From assembly GCA_964489705.1 (NCBI GenBank), contig CAZAZQ010000020.1, positions 1-45,532 on the forward strand: 45,532 nt of DNA, in the 5' to 3' direction. The translations under genes and the position numbers were made by a program. This DNA is from CAZAZQ01 sp964489705. Lineage in GTDB: Bacteria > Zixibacteria > MSB-5A5 > GN15 > FEB-12. The notes beneath the pieces are model-generated. The model ran no database searches. It had not been told where the DNA came from and saw nothing but the letters and a program-made list of their open reading frames with translations. Shown here in pieces: positions 32,842 to 42,274 of the stretch. Each line of letters begins with the position of its first letter. Position 1 is the first letter of the stretch.

Positions 32842-33489
32842 TCACACTCCTTTCTTCAACAAATCAGGAAGCTCGGCGAGGGAGCCAATCGTCGCATCCG
32901 GCTTGGCGGACTCGACTTTTTCAAAACCGCCGAAAGGAGAATCGACCGTAACTACTTTTATGGGCACTTTCTTGGCGGCTTTCACATCGTTGACCGTATC
33001 GCCGACGACCAAGGCACGGGACGGCTCGGCGCCAAGACGTTTCAGCGCCAAGCGGAAAATATCCGGCGCCGGCTTGAGATGTTCAACTTCGTCCGCTGTT
33101 GCCGTCACATCAAAGAGTGTCTTCCAGTTGAGCTTCTCAAGAATCCCATCGACGTTGGCACGAATCTTCGAGGTGGCGATTGCCATGCGATACCCCTGCT
33201 CCTTGAGCAGGTGCAAAGTTTCCTCGACATGCGGCAACGGTTCGGCAGACGCTACAATCGTCTCGGCAGCTTTTACTTGAAAGTGCTTGTACAATTCCTT
33301 CGGCGATGCGGTCGTGAAATGGGCATACATCTCGCTGAGAGGATATCCGATAAACGCCTTGATACGTTCGGCATCCTGCTCCGGCTCTCCCATCATTCGT
33401 AAAGAATAATTCACCGCCTCCACCACTCCCTGCGAGGAATCAATCAAGGTTCCGTCCAAGTCGAAAATCAAATGCGTTACGTTCGTCAA
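32842..33489 (-). CDS. HAD-family hydrolase, phosphoglycolate phosphatase-like
   Basis: A 215-residue HAD phosphatase with nucleophile motif FDLDGTLIDSS, motif II IATSK, motif III lysine in LKPAPDIF and motif IV VVGDTVNDVKAA. The helical cap after motif I fits the Gph/PpaX group. Substrate unknown; phosphoglycolate or pyrophosphate are usual. I chose the TTG at 33487-33489: it overlaps the stop of the upstream gene by 4 bases (TTGA) and has AGGA 8 bases before it. A longer frame runs 40 codons into the upstream gene. Confidence 0.85.
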   Translation of the reverse strand: MTNVTHLIFDLDGTLIDSSQGVVEAVNYSLRMMGEPEQDAERIKAFIGYPLSEMYAHFTTASPKELYKHFQVKAAETIVASAEPLPHVEETLHLLKEQGYRMAIATSKIRANVDGILEKLNWKTLFDVTATADEVEHLKPAPDIFRLALKRLGAEPSRALVVGDTVNDVKAAKKVPIKVVTVDSPFGGFEKVESAKPDATIGSLAELPDLLKKGV

Positions 33490-34271
33490 AAGAGCTTTCC
33501 TACCTTTCCAATCAAAGAAGCAAACGATACGTGATAGACCTGCTCTATCCGTCCCAGCTTTAATGTTGCCACCAAAATAGAATACCCTTCCACCCTCGTC
33601 AACTCGCAATCACCGGTGAGAATTATTCCTCCCGGCGCCTCTCCCAAATCGGGAACTCCATTGACAATGACAACCCCTCCGACAACCTGTACCTCTTCAT
33701 TCGGCAACCCGATTACCACGCCGGTGTGGCGCCGATTGTCGGAATCGGTGAAGCGGACAAGATCATAACGCCGGGGCAGAGAATGGAGAATCGGCTTTTT
33801 GACAATCATCAGACGGACGAGATAAGAGAGCCGACTGGCTTTCAAGATATCCCCTCTCGAAAACAAAGGCGCAAGACTCGAGTCTTTTTGAACAAAAATT
33901 TCCGGGAAGTTCCGCACTCCGAAATTCACCGGCGCCGTCGGAGAAAATACTTGATAGACAATGCCGAGAAAAAGTGTTATAGCGAAAGCTTTGCGGTTGA
34001 GACAAAAGGAGCGGGGTTTGGTCCTCATCGTTCGCCTGAGATCGAGAAAAGTAAAGGCATAAAACAGCAGCGGTACCCCGGAGAGTGCCCAGCGAGCCGC
34101 CGAGGGAAGGTGTATAAATAGTGAAACCACATACAGAATCGATGCAAGCAAAATCACAAGAAAAATGAATACTCCGAATAGACATTCTCTTAAAAGGCAA
34201 TGTCCCGAACCCGGTAGAAGCAGATTCAAGAGATAAAAAAGAGCGGGATGAGAGGAAAGATTTCGATTCAT
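33486..34271 (-). CDS. Membrane protein with signal-peptidase-I-like domain lacking the catalytic lysine
   Basis: A 261-residue membrane protein. The first 110 residues hold about four hydrophobic segments, an arrangement not seen in standard LepB. The C-terminal half is S26-like: SSLAPLFSRGD where signal peptidases have SMxPTLxxGD, RYDLVRFTDS for the box that follows, then VVIGLPNEEV and VVIVNGV matching the KRVIGLPGD and VYINGK segments. The general-base lysine before VIGLP is absent (TGVVIGLP), so peptidase activity is doubtful. ATG 34269-34271 was chosen; the frame is open 21 codons further. Confidence 0.6.
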   Translation of the reverse strand: MNRNLSSHPALFYLLNLLLPGSGHCLLRECLFGVFIFLVILLASILYVVSLFIHLPSAARWALSGVPLLFYAFTFLDLRRTMRTKPRSFCLNRKAFAITLFLGIVYQVFSPTAPVNFGVRNFPEIFVQKDSSLAPLFSRGDILKASRLSYLVRLMIVKKPILHSLPRRYDLVRFTDSDNRRHTGVVIGLPNEEVQVVGGVVIVNGVPDLGEAPGGIILTGDCELTRVEGYSILVATLKLGRIEQVYHVSFASLIGKVGKLF

Positions 34272-34625
34272 TGTTTCTTTCTGTTCAAAATTCGCACTAT
34301 CTGGCTTTACCCTCTGGGGCAACCACCAAACCAACCCGATGTAAGCTAATAGGTTAAAGTCATTATCACAACGTCAATTCGCCCGGAAGACTCAAAAAGT
34401 TCGACCGTGCCGATCTGGTAATGAATTAACCGCCGAAACGACAATATCTTAGTATGGCATGAGCGTGATAATCGCATGTTACAGACGAACCGGCAACTAA
34501 ATATCCCAAATAAACGTATAAATTGCAAAAGAATGCTGCGGAAGGTACAAATCCTGCTATACTTGACATTGGAAAAAAGGCCGTTACCTTTAAGCAGTCT
34601 CGTAAACATGTAATTGGAGGCATGA
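34272..34625. other. Intergenic region upstream of the second S41 protease gene
   Basis: This 354-base stretch is between divergent genes. It holds an extended -10 element for the protease gene. I see no gene and no strong inverted repeat. Confidence 0.6.
34555..34563 (+). promoter_or_regulatory. Extended -10 promoter element of the S41 protease gene
   Basis: TGCTATACT fits the TGnTATAAT extended -10 pattern, 63 bases before the start codon. No good -35 box lies 17 bases upstream, as is common for extended -10 promoters. Confidence 0.4.
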
Positions 34626-36434
34626 ATGTTTCGTTATACCGTACAACTTTTCGGCATCACCGTTTTTGCTTTGGCATTAATTTGGTATGTCGGCTCCGGT
34701 GAAGCTTCCCAAAGCGCCGCCACGGACGAGCCGGTACTTTGGGCTGACACCGTCCATATAAATCTCGGAGAGACCTCACTCGAACAAGAACGGGTGCAGA
34801 AAAAAGATTCTTTCTTGAGAGACGTCAAAAAGCTCACTCAAACCGCTTTCAATATCAGAAATCAGTACATGGAAGAGGTCAACACCGAAGACATCATCAA
34901 AGCCGGTATTCGAGGGATGTTGAGCGATCTCGACCGTTTCTCGGTGTTGATGGAAAAATCCTCATACGATGCCCTCATGGAATCCACCCACGGTAAGTAT
35001 GAAGGCTTGGGAATGCAAATCGACGCCCGCGACAACCGTATCCGCATCATCGCTCCCATCGAAGGCACCCCGGCATATCGAAAAGGATTGCAGGCGGGAG
35101 ACATTGTCTGGGAAATCGACGGACACTCGACTGAAGGAATGACCGCTTCGGAAGCTTCCAAGCTGATGCGCGGTCCGGCGGGAACGAGTGTGCATTTGAA
35201 AATCAAACGCGCCGGTATTGCCGACCTTATCGACTTCGAAATCGAGCGCGCCGTTATTGAGCTGAAGTCGGTCAATTACTACGGTATCGTTCCCGGCACC
35301 AACATCGGCTACGTTCGTCTCTCCCGTTTCGCCGAGGAAACCAGCCATGAGCTTCGGGAAGCCATCAGCGAGTTGAACAAAAAGAATATTTCTTCCCTCA
35401 TTTTCGATTTGCGCTCCAACGGCGGCGGCTTGCTCGACCAAGCCAAAGAGACGGCGGAGCTCTTCTTGGAAGAAGGCAGCGAAATCGTCTATACCCGCGG
35501 ACGGTGGAAAAACAGCGAACGGCATTTTGTCTCCGAACGCCCTCCCCTCTTTCCGCCGGATAAACCGCTGGTCATCCTCGTGGACGAAGGAACCGCCTCC
35601 GCATCGGAAATCGTTGCCGGCGCCATCCAGGATTGGGATAGAGGGCTGATTATCGGAAATACCACTTACGGCAAGGGCTTGGTTCAGCAGATCTTCCCTC
35701 TTTCCAGTGACGGCACTATGGCGCTGAAACTGACCACGGCAAAATATTACATCCCCTCGGGACGGTGCATCCAAAAGCCGGAAGTGCAAAAGAAAAAGAA
35801 GCCCCACGCAACCGAACCAGCGAACGAAGACAGCACTGCCTCCGATACCCTGACGGTCAAAGAGAAAGAAATCTACTACACCAACGGCGGCAGGATTGTC
35901 TACGGTGGGGGCGGTATCGTTCCCGATATTGAAATCGAGCGGGAAACCTGGCAGCCGATTGAAATCAACCTCTACCGGCAATCGATGTTCTTCGACTATG
36001 CGGTCAAGTACGTTGCCGAGCATCCGGAAGTAAAACCGGATTTCGAAGTCACCGATGAAATCGTGGAAGATTTTCGAAAGTTCATCAAAGAAAAAGGCTT
36101 CGACTATAAATCGACTTTGGAAGTGGCTCTCGACGAGTTGAAAGAAACCATTTCCACCGAGCACAAAGACAGCCTCTTCTCCCAAATGATTGACAGCTTG
36201 GAAACGTTGGTGGAAGAAGAGAAAGAACACGACTTCGATCGCTCCATCGACTACATCAAAAAAACCATCAAGCGGGAAGTGGTGGCTGCTATCGCCGGTC
36301 AGCGCGGCGTATACGAAGAAGTGGTGCTCAAGACCGATCCGGCGGTGAAAAAAGCGGTCGAAATTCTCGAAACGCCGGAAGAATATGTGCGCCTGATTAC
36401 CAAAGGGCAGCACCAAAAAGCCGAAGTGAATTGA
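34626..36434 (+). CDS. S41-family carboxy-terminal processing protease (CtpA-like)
   Basis: A 602-residue exported protease, second paralogue in the window. A signal or anchor segment covers residues 5-23. A PDZ domain spans about 120-205 (GKYEGLGMQI and GTPAYRKGLQAGDIVWEIDG). The S41 domain has the likely dyad Ser325 in DEGTASASEIV and Lys350 in TTYGKGLVQ. The C-terminal 200 residues are acidic and helical (many Glu/Lys). ATG 34626-34628 has GGAGG 6 bases upstream. It is monocistronic with a strong terminator. Confidence 0.92.
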   Translation: MFRYTVQLFGITVFALALIWYVGSGEASQSAATDEPVLWADTVHINLGETSLEQERVQKKDSFLRDVKKLTQTAFNIRNQYMEEVNTEDIIKAGIRGMLSDLDRFSVLMEKSSYDALMESTHGKYEGLGMQIDARDNRIRIIAPIEGTPAYRKGLQAGDIVWEIDGHSTEGMTASEASKLMRGPAGTSVHLKIKRAGIADLIDFEIERAVIELKSVNYYGIVPGTNIGYVRLSRFAEETSHELREAISELNKKNISSLIFDLRSNGGGLLDQAKETAELFLEEGSEIVYTRGRWKNSERHFVSERPPLFPPDKPLVILVDEGTASASEIVAGAIQDWDRGLIIGNTTYGKGLVQQIFPLSSDGTMALKLTTAKYYIPSGRCIQKPEVQKKKKPHATEPANEDSTASDTLTVKEKEIYYTNGGRIVYGGGGIVPDIEIERETWQPIEINLYRQSMFFDYAVKYVAEHPEVKPDFEVTDEIVEDFRKFIKEKGFDYKSTLEVALDELKETISTEHKDSLFSQMIDSLETLVEEEKEHDFDRSIDYIKKTIKREVVAAIAGQRGVYEEVVLKTDPAVKKAVEILETPEEYVRLITKGQHQKAEVN

Positions 36435-36459
36435 TACTACCCTAATACCTCCATGTTAC

Positions 36460-36491
36460 CCGGCGGGCTTCGATTGCCCGCCGGTTTTTTT
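36460..36491 (+). terminator. Rho-independent terminator after the S41 protease gene
   Basis: CCGGCGGGC (36460-36468) and GCCCGCCGG (36476-36484) form a perfect 9-bp GC stem with a 7-base loop, followed by seven T. Confidence 0.93.
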
Positions 36492-36526
36492 ATCCGGAAT
36501 TTTCCCCGCCATTTTCTTGAAACGTC

Positions 36527-36554
36527 TTGACTGGACAAGAGATTGCTCTATATT
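36527..36554 (+). promoter_or_regulatory. Predicted maeB promoter
   Basis: TTGACT (36527-36532), 16-base spacer, TATATT (36549-36554), about 50 bases before the start codon and just after the preceding terminator. Confidence 0.6.
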
Positions 36555-36604
36555 CGGAAGCTTTGAAGAAACAAACCAACCCTGGTTGGATAGAGTAGGA
36601 GTCA

Positions 36605-38851
36605 ATGATGATTACGAAACAACAAGCTCTCGACTACCACAGCCGAGGACGAAAAGGTAAGATCGAGGTCAATCCGACCAAGCCGTGCCGAACCCAGCTC
36701 GACTTGTCCCTCGCCTACACACCCGGTGTCGCCGAACCCTGCCTCGAGATTCACAAAAATCCTGCTGATGTCTACAAGTATACCGCCAAAGGGAACCTGG
36801 TAGCGGTGGTCACCAACGGGTCTGCCGTTTTGGGCTTGGGGAATATCGGCGCCCTTGCCGGTAAACCCGTGATGGAAGGAAAAGGGGTGCTGTTCAAACG
36901 GTTCGCCGATGTCGACGTCTTCGATATCGAGCTGAACACCGAAGATCCCGACGAGATTATCAAAACCTGCCAGCTTTTGGAGCCGACCTTCGGAGGCATC
37001 AACTTAGAAGATATAAAAGCCCCGGAATGTTTCTACATCGAAGAGACTTTGAAAGAAACAATGAACATTCCGGTTTTCCACGACGACCAACACGGGACGG
37101 CGATTATTTCCGCGGCGGCGTTACTCAACGCCCTGGAAATCGTGGAAAAAGATATCGACAAAATCAAAGTGGTCTTCTCGGGAGCGGGTGCCGCAGGCAT
37201 CGCCTGCGCCAAGCTCTACTGTGCGCTGGGAGTGAAACATGAAAATCTTCTGATGGTCGATTCGAAAGGCGTTATGTACGAAGGACGCGGCGATACCTTC
37301 AACAAGTACAAGCAGGAATTCGTCCGACCGACCGACCGCCATACCCTTGCCGAGGCGATGGAAGGTGCCGACGTCTTTGTCGGTGTCTCGGTGAGAGACC
37401 TGGTAACGAAGGAAATGGTCAAATCGATGGCGAAAGATCCGATTATCTTCGCCATGGCAAACCCCGACCCGGAAATCACGTACCCCGACGCCATCGCCGC
37501 CCGCAAAGATGTCATCATGGCAACGGGACGAAGCGATTACCCCAACCAAGTAAACAACGTACTCGGATTCCCCTTCATTTTCCGCGGCGCTCTCGATGTG
37601 GCGGCGACGGCGATTAACGAAGAGATGAAGATTGCGGCAGCGAAAGCGCTGGCGGCGCTGGCAAAACAGAGCGTGCCCGATGCGGTGGCGGAAGCCTACG
37701 GGGTCGATTATTTCACTTTCGGGAGAGAATACCTCATCCCCAAACCGTTCGACCCGCGTATCCTCGAATGGGAAGCGGTTGCCGTCGCCCAAGCGGCAAT
37801 GGAAACCGGCGTGGCGCAGCACCCCATAGATATCGAAGAGTACAAGCGGGAACTCGCCGAGCGCATCGGTTACGGCCATAAGGTAATGACGGTAGTAACG
37901 GAAAAAGCCAAGCGGAACCCCAAACGTATCGTCTTCCCGGAAGGCGACTCCAATCGGATTCAACGCGCTGCACGTATCATTCTCGATGAAGGTATCGGTA
38001 CTCCCATCTTGCTGGGCGATCCAAAGCACATCAGAGAAGACGCCAAACGGTACAACGTCGACTTGTCCGACATTGAAATCATCAATCCCGCCAAATCCGA
38101 GAAACGCGCCTACTACGCCGAACGCTTCTATCAAAAGAGACAACGCAAGGGCGTGACCGCCGACAAAGCTCTCTGGATGATGCAAAATCGTATCTACTAT
38201 GGCATCATGATGCTCGACACCGGTGATTGCGATGCGGTGCTCTCCGGCGTCTTGGCGGATTATCCGTCTACCATCCGCCCGGCTCTTCAAATTGTCAACT
38301 TAGACAAAGGTATCAGCCGGGTCTCCGGACTGACGCTCATGATTCAAAAAGACAAGGTCTACATGTTTGCCGATACCACCGTCAACATTAACCCGACGGC
38401 GGAAGAGCTGGCGGAAATCGCCATGTGTGCGGCGGACGTGTGCAAACGGTTCAACATTGAACCGAAGATTGCCATGCTCTCCTTCTCCAACTTCGGCTCC
38501 GCCCGCGCTCCCGAATCCGAAAAAGTGGCAAAGGCAACCGAAATCCTGAAGCAAAAAGCGCCGGATCTCATCGCCGAGGGTGAAATGCAAGCCGACACCG
38601 CTCTGATGCCGGAATACATGCAAAAGCGTTTCCCCTTCTCACGACTCAAAGACACCGCCAACGTCTTCATCTTCCCCGACTTGAACTCCGGCAATATCGC
38701 CTACAAACTGGTGCAACGAATGAGCGGACTGGTCGTTGTCGGTCCTATCTTGATGGGATTGTCCAAACCGGTTCATGTCCTGCATCCGACCCACGATGTC
38801 AACGAAATCGTCGACATGGCGGCAATTGCGGTGGTGGACGCTCAGAAGTAA
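36605..38851 (+). CDS. maeB: NADP-dependent malic enzyme fused to a phosphotransacetylase-like domain
   Basis: A 748-residue MaeB-type enzyme that decarboxylates malate to pyruvate and CO2 with NADP. Residues 1-about 425 are the malic enzyme part: YTPGVAEPC, LGNIGALAGKPVMEGK, NLEDIKAPECF, FHDDQHGTA and the Rossmann motif VFSGAGAAG. Residues about 430-748 resemble phosphotransacetylase (RIVFPEGDSNRI, SFSNFGSA, FPDLNSGN); in this fusion type the domain is usually an acetyl-CoA sensor rather than an enzyme. Two adjacent ATGs at 36605 and 36608 are possible; GGAG is closer to ideal spacing for the second. Confidence 0.95.
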   Translation: MMITKQQALDYHSRGRKGKIEVNPTKPCRTQLDLSLAYTPGVAEPCLEIHKNPADVYKYTAKGNLVAVVTNGSAVLGLGNIGALAGKPVMEGKGVLFKRFADVDVFDIELNTEDPDEIIKTCQLLEPTFGGINLEDIKAPECFYIEETLKETMNIPVFHDDQHGTAIISAAALLNALEIVEKDIDKIKVVFSGAGAAGIACAKLYCALGVKHENLLMVDSKGVMYEGRGDTFNKYKQEFVRPTDRHTLAEAMEGADVFVGVSVRDLVTKEMVKSMAKDPIIFAMANPDPEITYPDAIAARKDVIMATGRSDYPNQVNNVLGFPFIFRGALDVAATAINEEMKIAAAKALAALAKQSVPDAVAEAYGVDYFTFGREYLIPKPFDPRILEWEAVAVAQAAMETGVAQHPIDIEEYKRELAERIGYGHKVMTVVTEKAKRNPKRIVFPEGDSNRIQRAARIILDEGIGTPILLGDPKHIREDAKRYNVDLSDIEIINPAKSEKRAYYAERFYQKRQRKGVTADKALWMMQNRIYYGIMMLDTGDCDAVLSGVLADYPSTIRPALQIVNLDKGISRVSGLTLMIQKDKVYMFADTTVNINPTAEELAEIAMCAADVCKRFNIEPKIAMLSFSNFGSARAPESEKVAKATEILKQKAPDLIAEGEMQADTALMPEYMQKRFPFSRLKDTANVFIFPDLNSGNIAYKLVQRMSGLVVVGPILMGLSKPVHVLHPTHDVNEIVDMAAIAVVDAQK

Positions 38852-38877
38852 ACGGAAACTTCCGTTTGGAGATAAAG

Positions 38878-38910
38878 AAAACCGGGATACGGTGTTATCC
38901 CGGTTTTTTT
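38878..38910. terminator. Terminator between maeB and oadB
   Basis: AAAACCGGGATA and TATCCCGGTTTT form a 12-bp stem with a 6-base loop and T tracts in both directions. A second small hairpin (AAACGGAA/TTCCGTTT) lies at about 38850-38867. The genes converge here. Confidence 0.9.
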
Positions 38911-38955
38911 ATTTTTCTAAGTAAACGGTGCGGTATAACCGCCACACCGGAAGGC

Positions 38956-40083
38956 TTATGCCAACAACGTCAAGAAAACCCCAGCCGCTACGGCGGAACC
39001 AATAACCCCGGCAACATTGGGGCCCATCGCAGGCATGAGCGGGTTCACCCGTCCGTCAGTGCTGTCGGAGACAAAGTTCTGAACGACCCGAGCCGACATC
39101 GGCACCGCCGAGACACCTGCCGCCCCGATACAGGGGTTGATTTTCTTTTCTTGAGGTAAGAACCAGTTGATAATCTTGGCAAAGAGCACTCCTCCGGCGG
39201 TACTGAAAGAAAACGCCACCGCTCCGAGAACCAAAATCATCAACGTCCGGTAGGTCAAGAAGTGGGCGCTGTCCATCGTCGCCCCAACCGTTACGCCCAA
39301 GAAAATGGTCACGATATCGATGAGCGACCCGCCTGCCGTTTTCCGCAAGCGTTCCGTCACACCGCATTCGCGCAAAAGATTCCCAAACATCAGCATCCCT
39401 ATCAAGGGTGCACTGGAAGGGACTCCCAACGACGCTACGATACCGGTCACAATTGGGAAAAGAATCGCCGCCGTCTTCGAAACCGGTTTTGCTTGGGGCA
39501 TATCTATCTCGCGCTCTTTTTGGTTCGTCAGCAGACGCATTATGGGTGGCTGGATAATCGGCACCAGCGACATGTAACTATATGCCGCCACGGCAACCGG
39601 TCCCAGCAAGTGCGGCGCCAATTGACTGGTCAGGAAAATCGACGTCGGTCCGTCGGCACCGCCGATGATACCGATGGAAGCGGCTTCCTGCGGGGTGAAT
39701 CCCAAGAGATAGGCCGCACCGAAAGCGGCGACAAATATCCCTAACTGGGCGGAAGCGCCCAACAGAAACGTCAAGGGGCGCCCCAAGAGAGGTCGGAAAT
39801 CGGTGAGTACCCCCACTCCCAAGAAAATAATCGGCGGCAGGAGTTCGGTTTTGATGCCTTGCTGGTACATCAATCCGATGATGCCTTCCCCGTAAGAGCC
39901 CATCTCCGCAAGGGGAAGGTTCGCCAAAATCGTCCCGAAACCGATAGGGATTAAAAGCAACGGTTCGTACTTTTTGACGATGGCAAGGTAAATCAAGGTT
40001 CCCGCGACGAGGAACATGATCCCGTTACCGAGAGTGAGATTGGCGAAGCCGGACTGCCGCAGAAGTTCTCCAATGACGTTCAT
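38956..40083 (-). CDS. oadB: Sodium-pumping oxaloacetate decarboxylase, beta subunit
   Basis: A 375-residue integral membrane protein with about nine helices. It decarboxylates carboxybiotin and moves sodium out of the cell. The conserved sodium-site region IGGADGPTSIFLTSQLAP and the segment YSYMSLVPIIQPPIMRLL are present, as is MGPNVAGVIGSAVAAG at the C-terminus. I chose ATG 40081-40083 after a GGGGAG site; a GTG at 40099-40101 is in frame but has no ribosome binding site. It ends the oadG-oadA-oadB run. Confidence 0.94.
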   Translation of the reverse strand: MNVIGELLRQSGFANLTLGNGIMFLVAGTLIYLAIVKKYEPLLLIPIGFGTILANLPLAEMGSYGEGIIGLMYQQGIKTELLPPIIFLGVGVLTDFRPLLGRPLTFLLGASAQLGIFVAAFGAAYLLGFTPQEAASIGIIGGADGPTSIFLTSQLAPHLLGPVAVAAYSYMSLVPIIQPPIMRLLTNQKEREIDMPQAKPVSKTAAILFPIVTGIVASLGVPSSAPLIGMLMFGNLLRECGVTERLRKTAGGSLIDIVTIFLGVTVGATMDSAHFLTYRTLMILVLGAVAFSFSTAGGVLFAKIINWFLPQEKKINPCIGAAGVSAVPMSARVVQNFVSDSTDGRVNPLMPAMGPNVAGVIGSAVAAGVFLTLLA

Positions 40084-40102
40084 GCCTGTAAAACTCCCCA
40101 CC

Positions 40103-41947
40103 TTAGGCGATAGTCAAAATAGGTCGGCTCGAATCAATCTCGTCGCCTATCTCCACATCGATTGAGGTCACCTTGCCGTCGCAGGGAGATTTAATATCAT
40201 GTTTGGCTTTCATCGCTTCGACCGCGGCAACGACTTGTCCTTTCTTCACCGTATCGCCGACTTTCACGAGAATATCGACCACTTCCACCATGCCGGCGAA
40301 GGTGGAAAACACTTGCGTGCCGTTGGTTGTCGCCGGTGTCGTGGCGACCGCTTGTGCCGTCGTAGCAGTCTCCGAAGCGGTAACCGGTTCGACGGTGACG
40401 ACAAAAGTCCGCGTCTGTCCGTTTTCCTGAACCGTACATCGTGAGGTTACCGGACCGCTCACCACGGGTGCAATTCTCGATCCGCCCGCCTGCGGCGTTG
40501 CGGCTTTCGGCTCTTCTTTCTTTTTCAATGGAATATCAATCTTGGCTTTGCCGGTCAGCAGACGAATCCCCTCGTTGAGCTCCATCTTCTTGCCCGGCAC
40601 CATCGCCGCCAAGACGAGGAAGATGTTTTTGTCCGTCACGGGGAGGTTCCGCTCTTCCAACGCCTTTCTTGCCGGTTCGATGTTCTTGGGCGCCGCCTCC
40701 AAGGGATCACCGTCAAAAACGGGCAGGTTGAGTTGTTCGGAGGCTTTCTTTACGACCTCGGGATCCGGCGGCAGCGGGGTGCGTCCGAAGTACCCGAGCA
40801 CCGCGCGTCCGTAACCGGCATCGATTTTTTCCCACCTGCCGTACATGACGTTATTGAACGCTTGCAGCCAATACTGCTGACTGCCCGGCGTCACGCTTGT
40901 CCAGGCTCCACCGGCTTCCACCACTACCGGGAACTCCGCCAGCACATCACTATACTTGTGAATAATACCGGCTTTGACCATCATGTGCACATTCGGACCG
41001 ATTGCACCACCCGGCATCGGGAAACCGATCACACGGGCATCAGCCGTCGTGGTGGTCGGATTGAAATCGTAGTCTTTCATCAAGTCGTTCAGCATCTCTT
41101 CGATGACGGACATCTTCGAGGCGTCGATATCCAGCGAATAGCCGGTTCCTTTCAAAGCATGTGCCATCGAGCGAACATCCGGCTGCACCGTTCCGCTCGC
41201 CATAGGTCGAACAGACAGGTCAATACCGTCCACCCCGCCTTGAATCCCCGCCATGTAACACGCCACCGCCATGCTGGCGGTATCATGAGTATGGAGCCAG
41301 AGCGGCATCTCCGGCGGCATGAGCTTTTTCAGTCCGACGGCGGTATCGTAGATGGTCTTGGGATCGGTAGTACCACTAGCATCTTTCAGGCAGAGACTGT
41401 CGATTTGAATATCGCTTTTCAACAAGCGGCGACCGATGTCGATGTAAAATTCCGCCGTGTGCACCTTGTCCGACTTGAACGGCAAACCCATCAAGGCAAT
41501 GCTCACCTGGTGGTGCATACCGGCTTCGACAATAGGTCGTCCCGTATTGATTAAGTTATTGACATCGTTCATGTAATCGAAGTTTCTGTCCCACGTCGTG
41601 CCGTACTCCTTCATCAACTTGGCTTGGAGTTGCAAGCCTTCGAGGGATTGGGTCGTCAACGTAACCCCGGAGACGGAACGGGTCAGAATCTGCAAATCGA
41701 CATCCGGTCCGACGGCTTCGCGGATTTTCTTCATATCCTCAAACGGATCTTCTCCCAAATAAAAATAAGGAGCCTGATATCGCGCTCCGCCACCAAACTC
41801 AAAATGCCGGATACCCAACTCGGCGGCTGCTTTGAGCGCCGGAAGAAAGTCATTCAACCGCACCTTTCCGCCAAACGAACTTTGCAGCCCATCACGAAAG
41901 GGGGTGAACATCACCCGTATGGTCTTGGGTTTTTGTGTGAATATCAT
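40103..41947 (-). CDS. oadA: Oxaloacetate decarboxylase, alpha subunit (carboxyltransferase plus biotin carrier)
   Basis: A 614-residue cytoplasmic subunit that moves the carboxyl group of oxaloacetate to biotin. The carboxyltransferase barrel covers about 1-300 with FTPFRDGLQ, the catalytic lysine region LCLKDASGTTDP and metal-binding LWLHTHDTAS. A conserved carboxylase domain runs to about 465. An Ala/Thr/Pro linker leads to the biotin domain at about 540-614, with biotinyl lysine in VEAMKAKHDIKSP; the usual Met after the lysine is Ala here. Methylmalonyl-CoA or pyruvate carboxylase B subunits are alternatives, but the oadG and oadB neighbours favour the sodium pump. ATGA overlap with oadG. 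Confidence 0.93.
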   Translation of the reverse strand: MIFTQKPKTIRVMFTPFRDGLQSSFGGKVRLNDFLPALKAAAELGIRHFEFGGGARYQAPYFYLGEDPFEDMKKIREAVGPDVDLQILTRSVSGVTLTTQSLEGLQLQAKLMKEYGTTWDRNFDYMNDVNNLINTGRPIVEAGMHHQVSIALMGLPFKSDKVHTAEFYIDIGRRLLKSDIQIDSLCLKDASGTTDPKTIYDTAVGLKKLMPPEMPLWLHTHDTASMAVACYMAGIQGGVDGIDLSVRPMASGTVQPDVRSMAHALKGTGYSLDIDASKMSVIEEMLNDLMKDYDFNPTTTTADARVIGFPMPGGAIGPNVHMMVKAGIIHKYSDVLAEFPVVVEAGGAWTSVTPGSQQYWLQAFNNVMYGRWEKIDAGYGRAVLGYFGRTPLPPDPEVVKKASEQLNLPVFDGDPLEAAPKNIEPARKALEERNLPVTDKNIFLVLAAMVPGKKMELNEGIRLLTGKAKIDIPLKKKEEPKAATPQAGGSRIAPVVSGPVTSRCTVQENGQTRTFVVTVEPVTASETATTAQAVATTPATTNGTQVFSTFAGMVEVVDILVKVGDTVKKGQVVAAVEAMKAKHDIKSPCDGKVTSIDVEIGDEIDSSRPILTIA

Positions 41948-42156
41948 TTTATCTCCTTAACATTTGTGATTTTCGTTCCCGGATATATGGTGTGTATCAC
42001 GGTGGAAATCGCCGCTAGCAGAGCGGCATCCTCTTTTTTGTCTCGTTGCGGGAAGACAAAGGTGATGAAACGCATAATCAGCGCCAGAAGCGACAACAAT
42101 ACGAACACCCCGATAAATGCAGAAACACAAATGGATAAAAGATCGAGTGATTCCAT
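41944..42156 (-). CDS. oadG: Oxaloacetate decarboxylase gamma-chain-like small membrane protein
   Basis: A 70-residue protein with one membrane helix at about 8-33, then a soluble tail with ALLAAISTVIHTIYPGTKI. In sodium-pumping decarboxylases the gamma chain assembles alpha with beta and binds zinc. Size, single helix, and a 4-base overlap with oadA support the call more than sequence similarity does. Confidence 0.75.
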   Translation of the reverse strand: MESLDLLSICVSAFIGVFVLLSLLALIMRFITFVFPQRDKKEDAALLAAISTVIHTIYPGTKITNVKEIK

Positions 42157-42245
42157 TCTCTACCCTATGACTCTACCCGTATGCTTTGTCTTCAGCATAC
42201 CGGTCATTTACCTTTTTGGTAGTCACACCGCCATTAATAAACAGC

Positions 42246-42274
42246 TAATAAACACAAAAAAAAAGCTACTGTCA
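42246..42274 (-). promoter_or_regulatory. Predicted promoter of oadGAB
   Basis: On the minus strand TTGACA (42269-42274), 17-base spacer with a nine-T run, TTTATT (42246-42251). The -35 box overlaps the end of the biotin ligase gene. The nine T may also act in ending the upstream transcript. Confidence 0.45.

Noticed and set aside
34962..36416. Long minus-strand open frame (484 codons) opposite the second S41 protease
   Set aside because: The sense strand encodes a full protease with PDZ and catalytic motifs, a ribosome binding site and a terminator; the antisense frame has no recognisable feature.
37121..38290. Long minus-strand open frame (389 codons) opposite maeB
   Set aside because: Antisense to the well-conserved malic enzyme; His- and Asp-rich mirrored composition and no domain.
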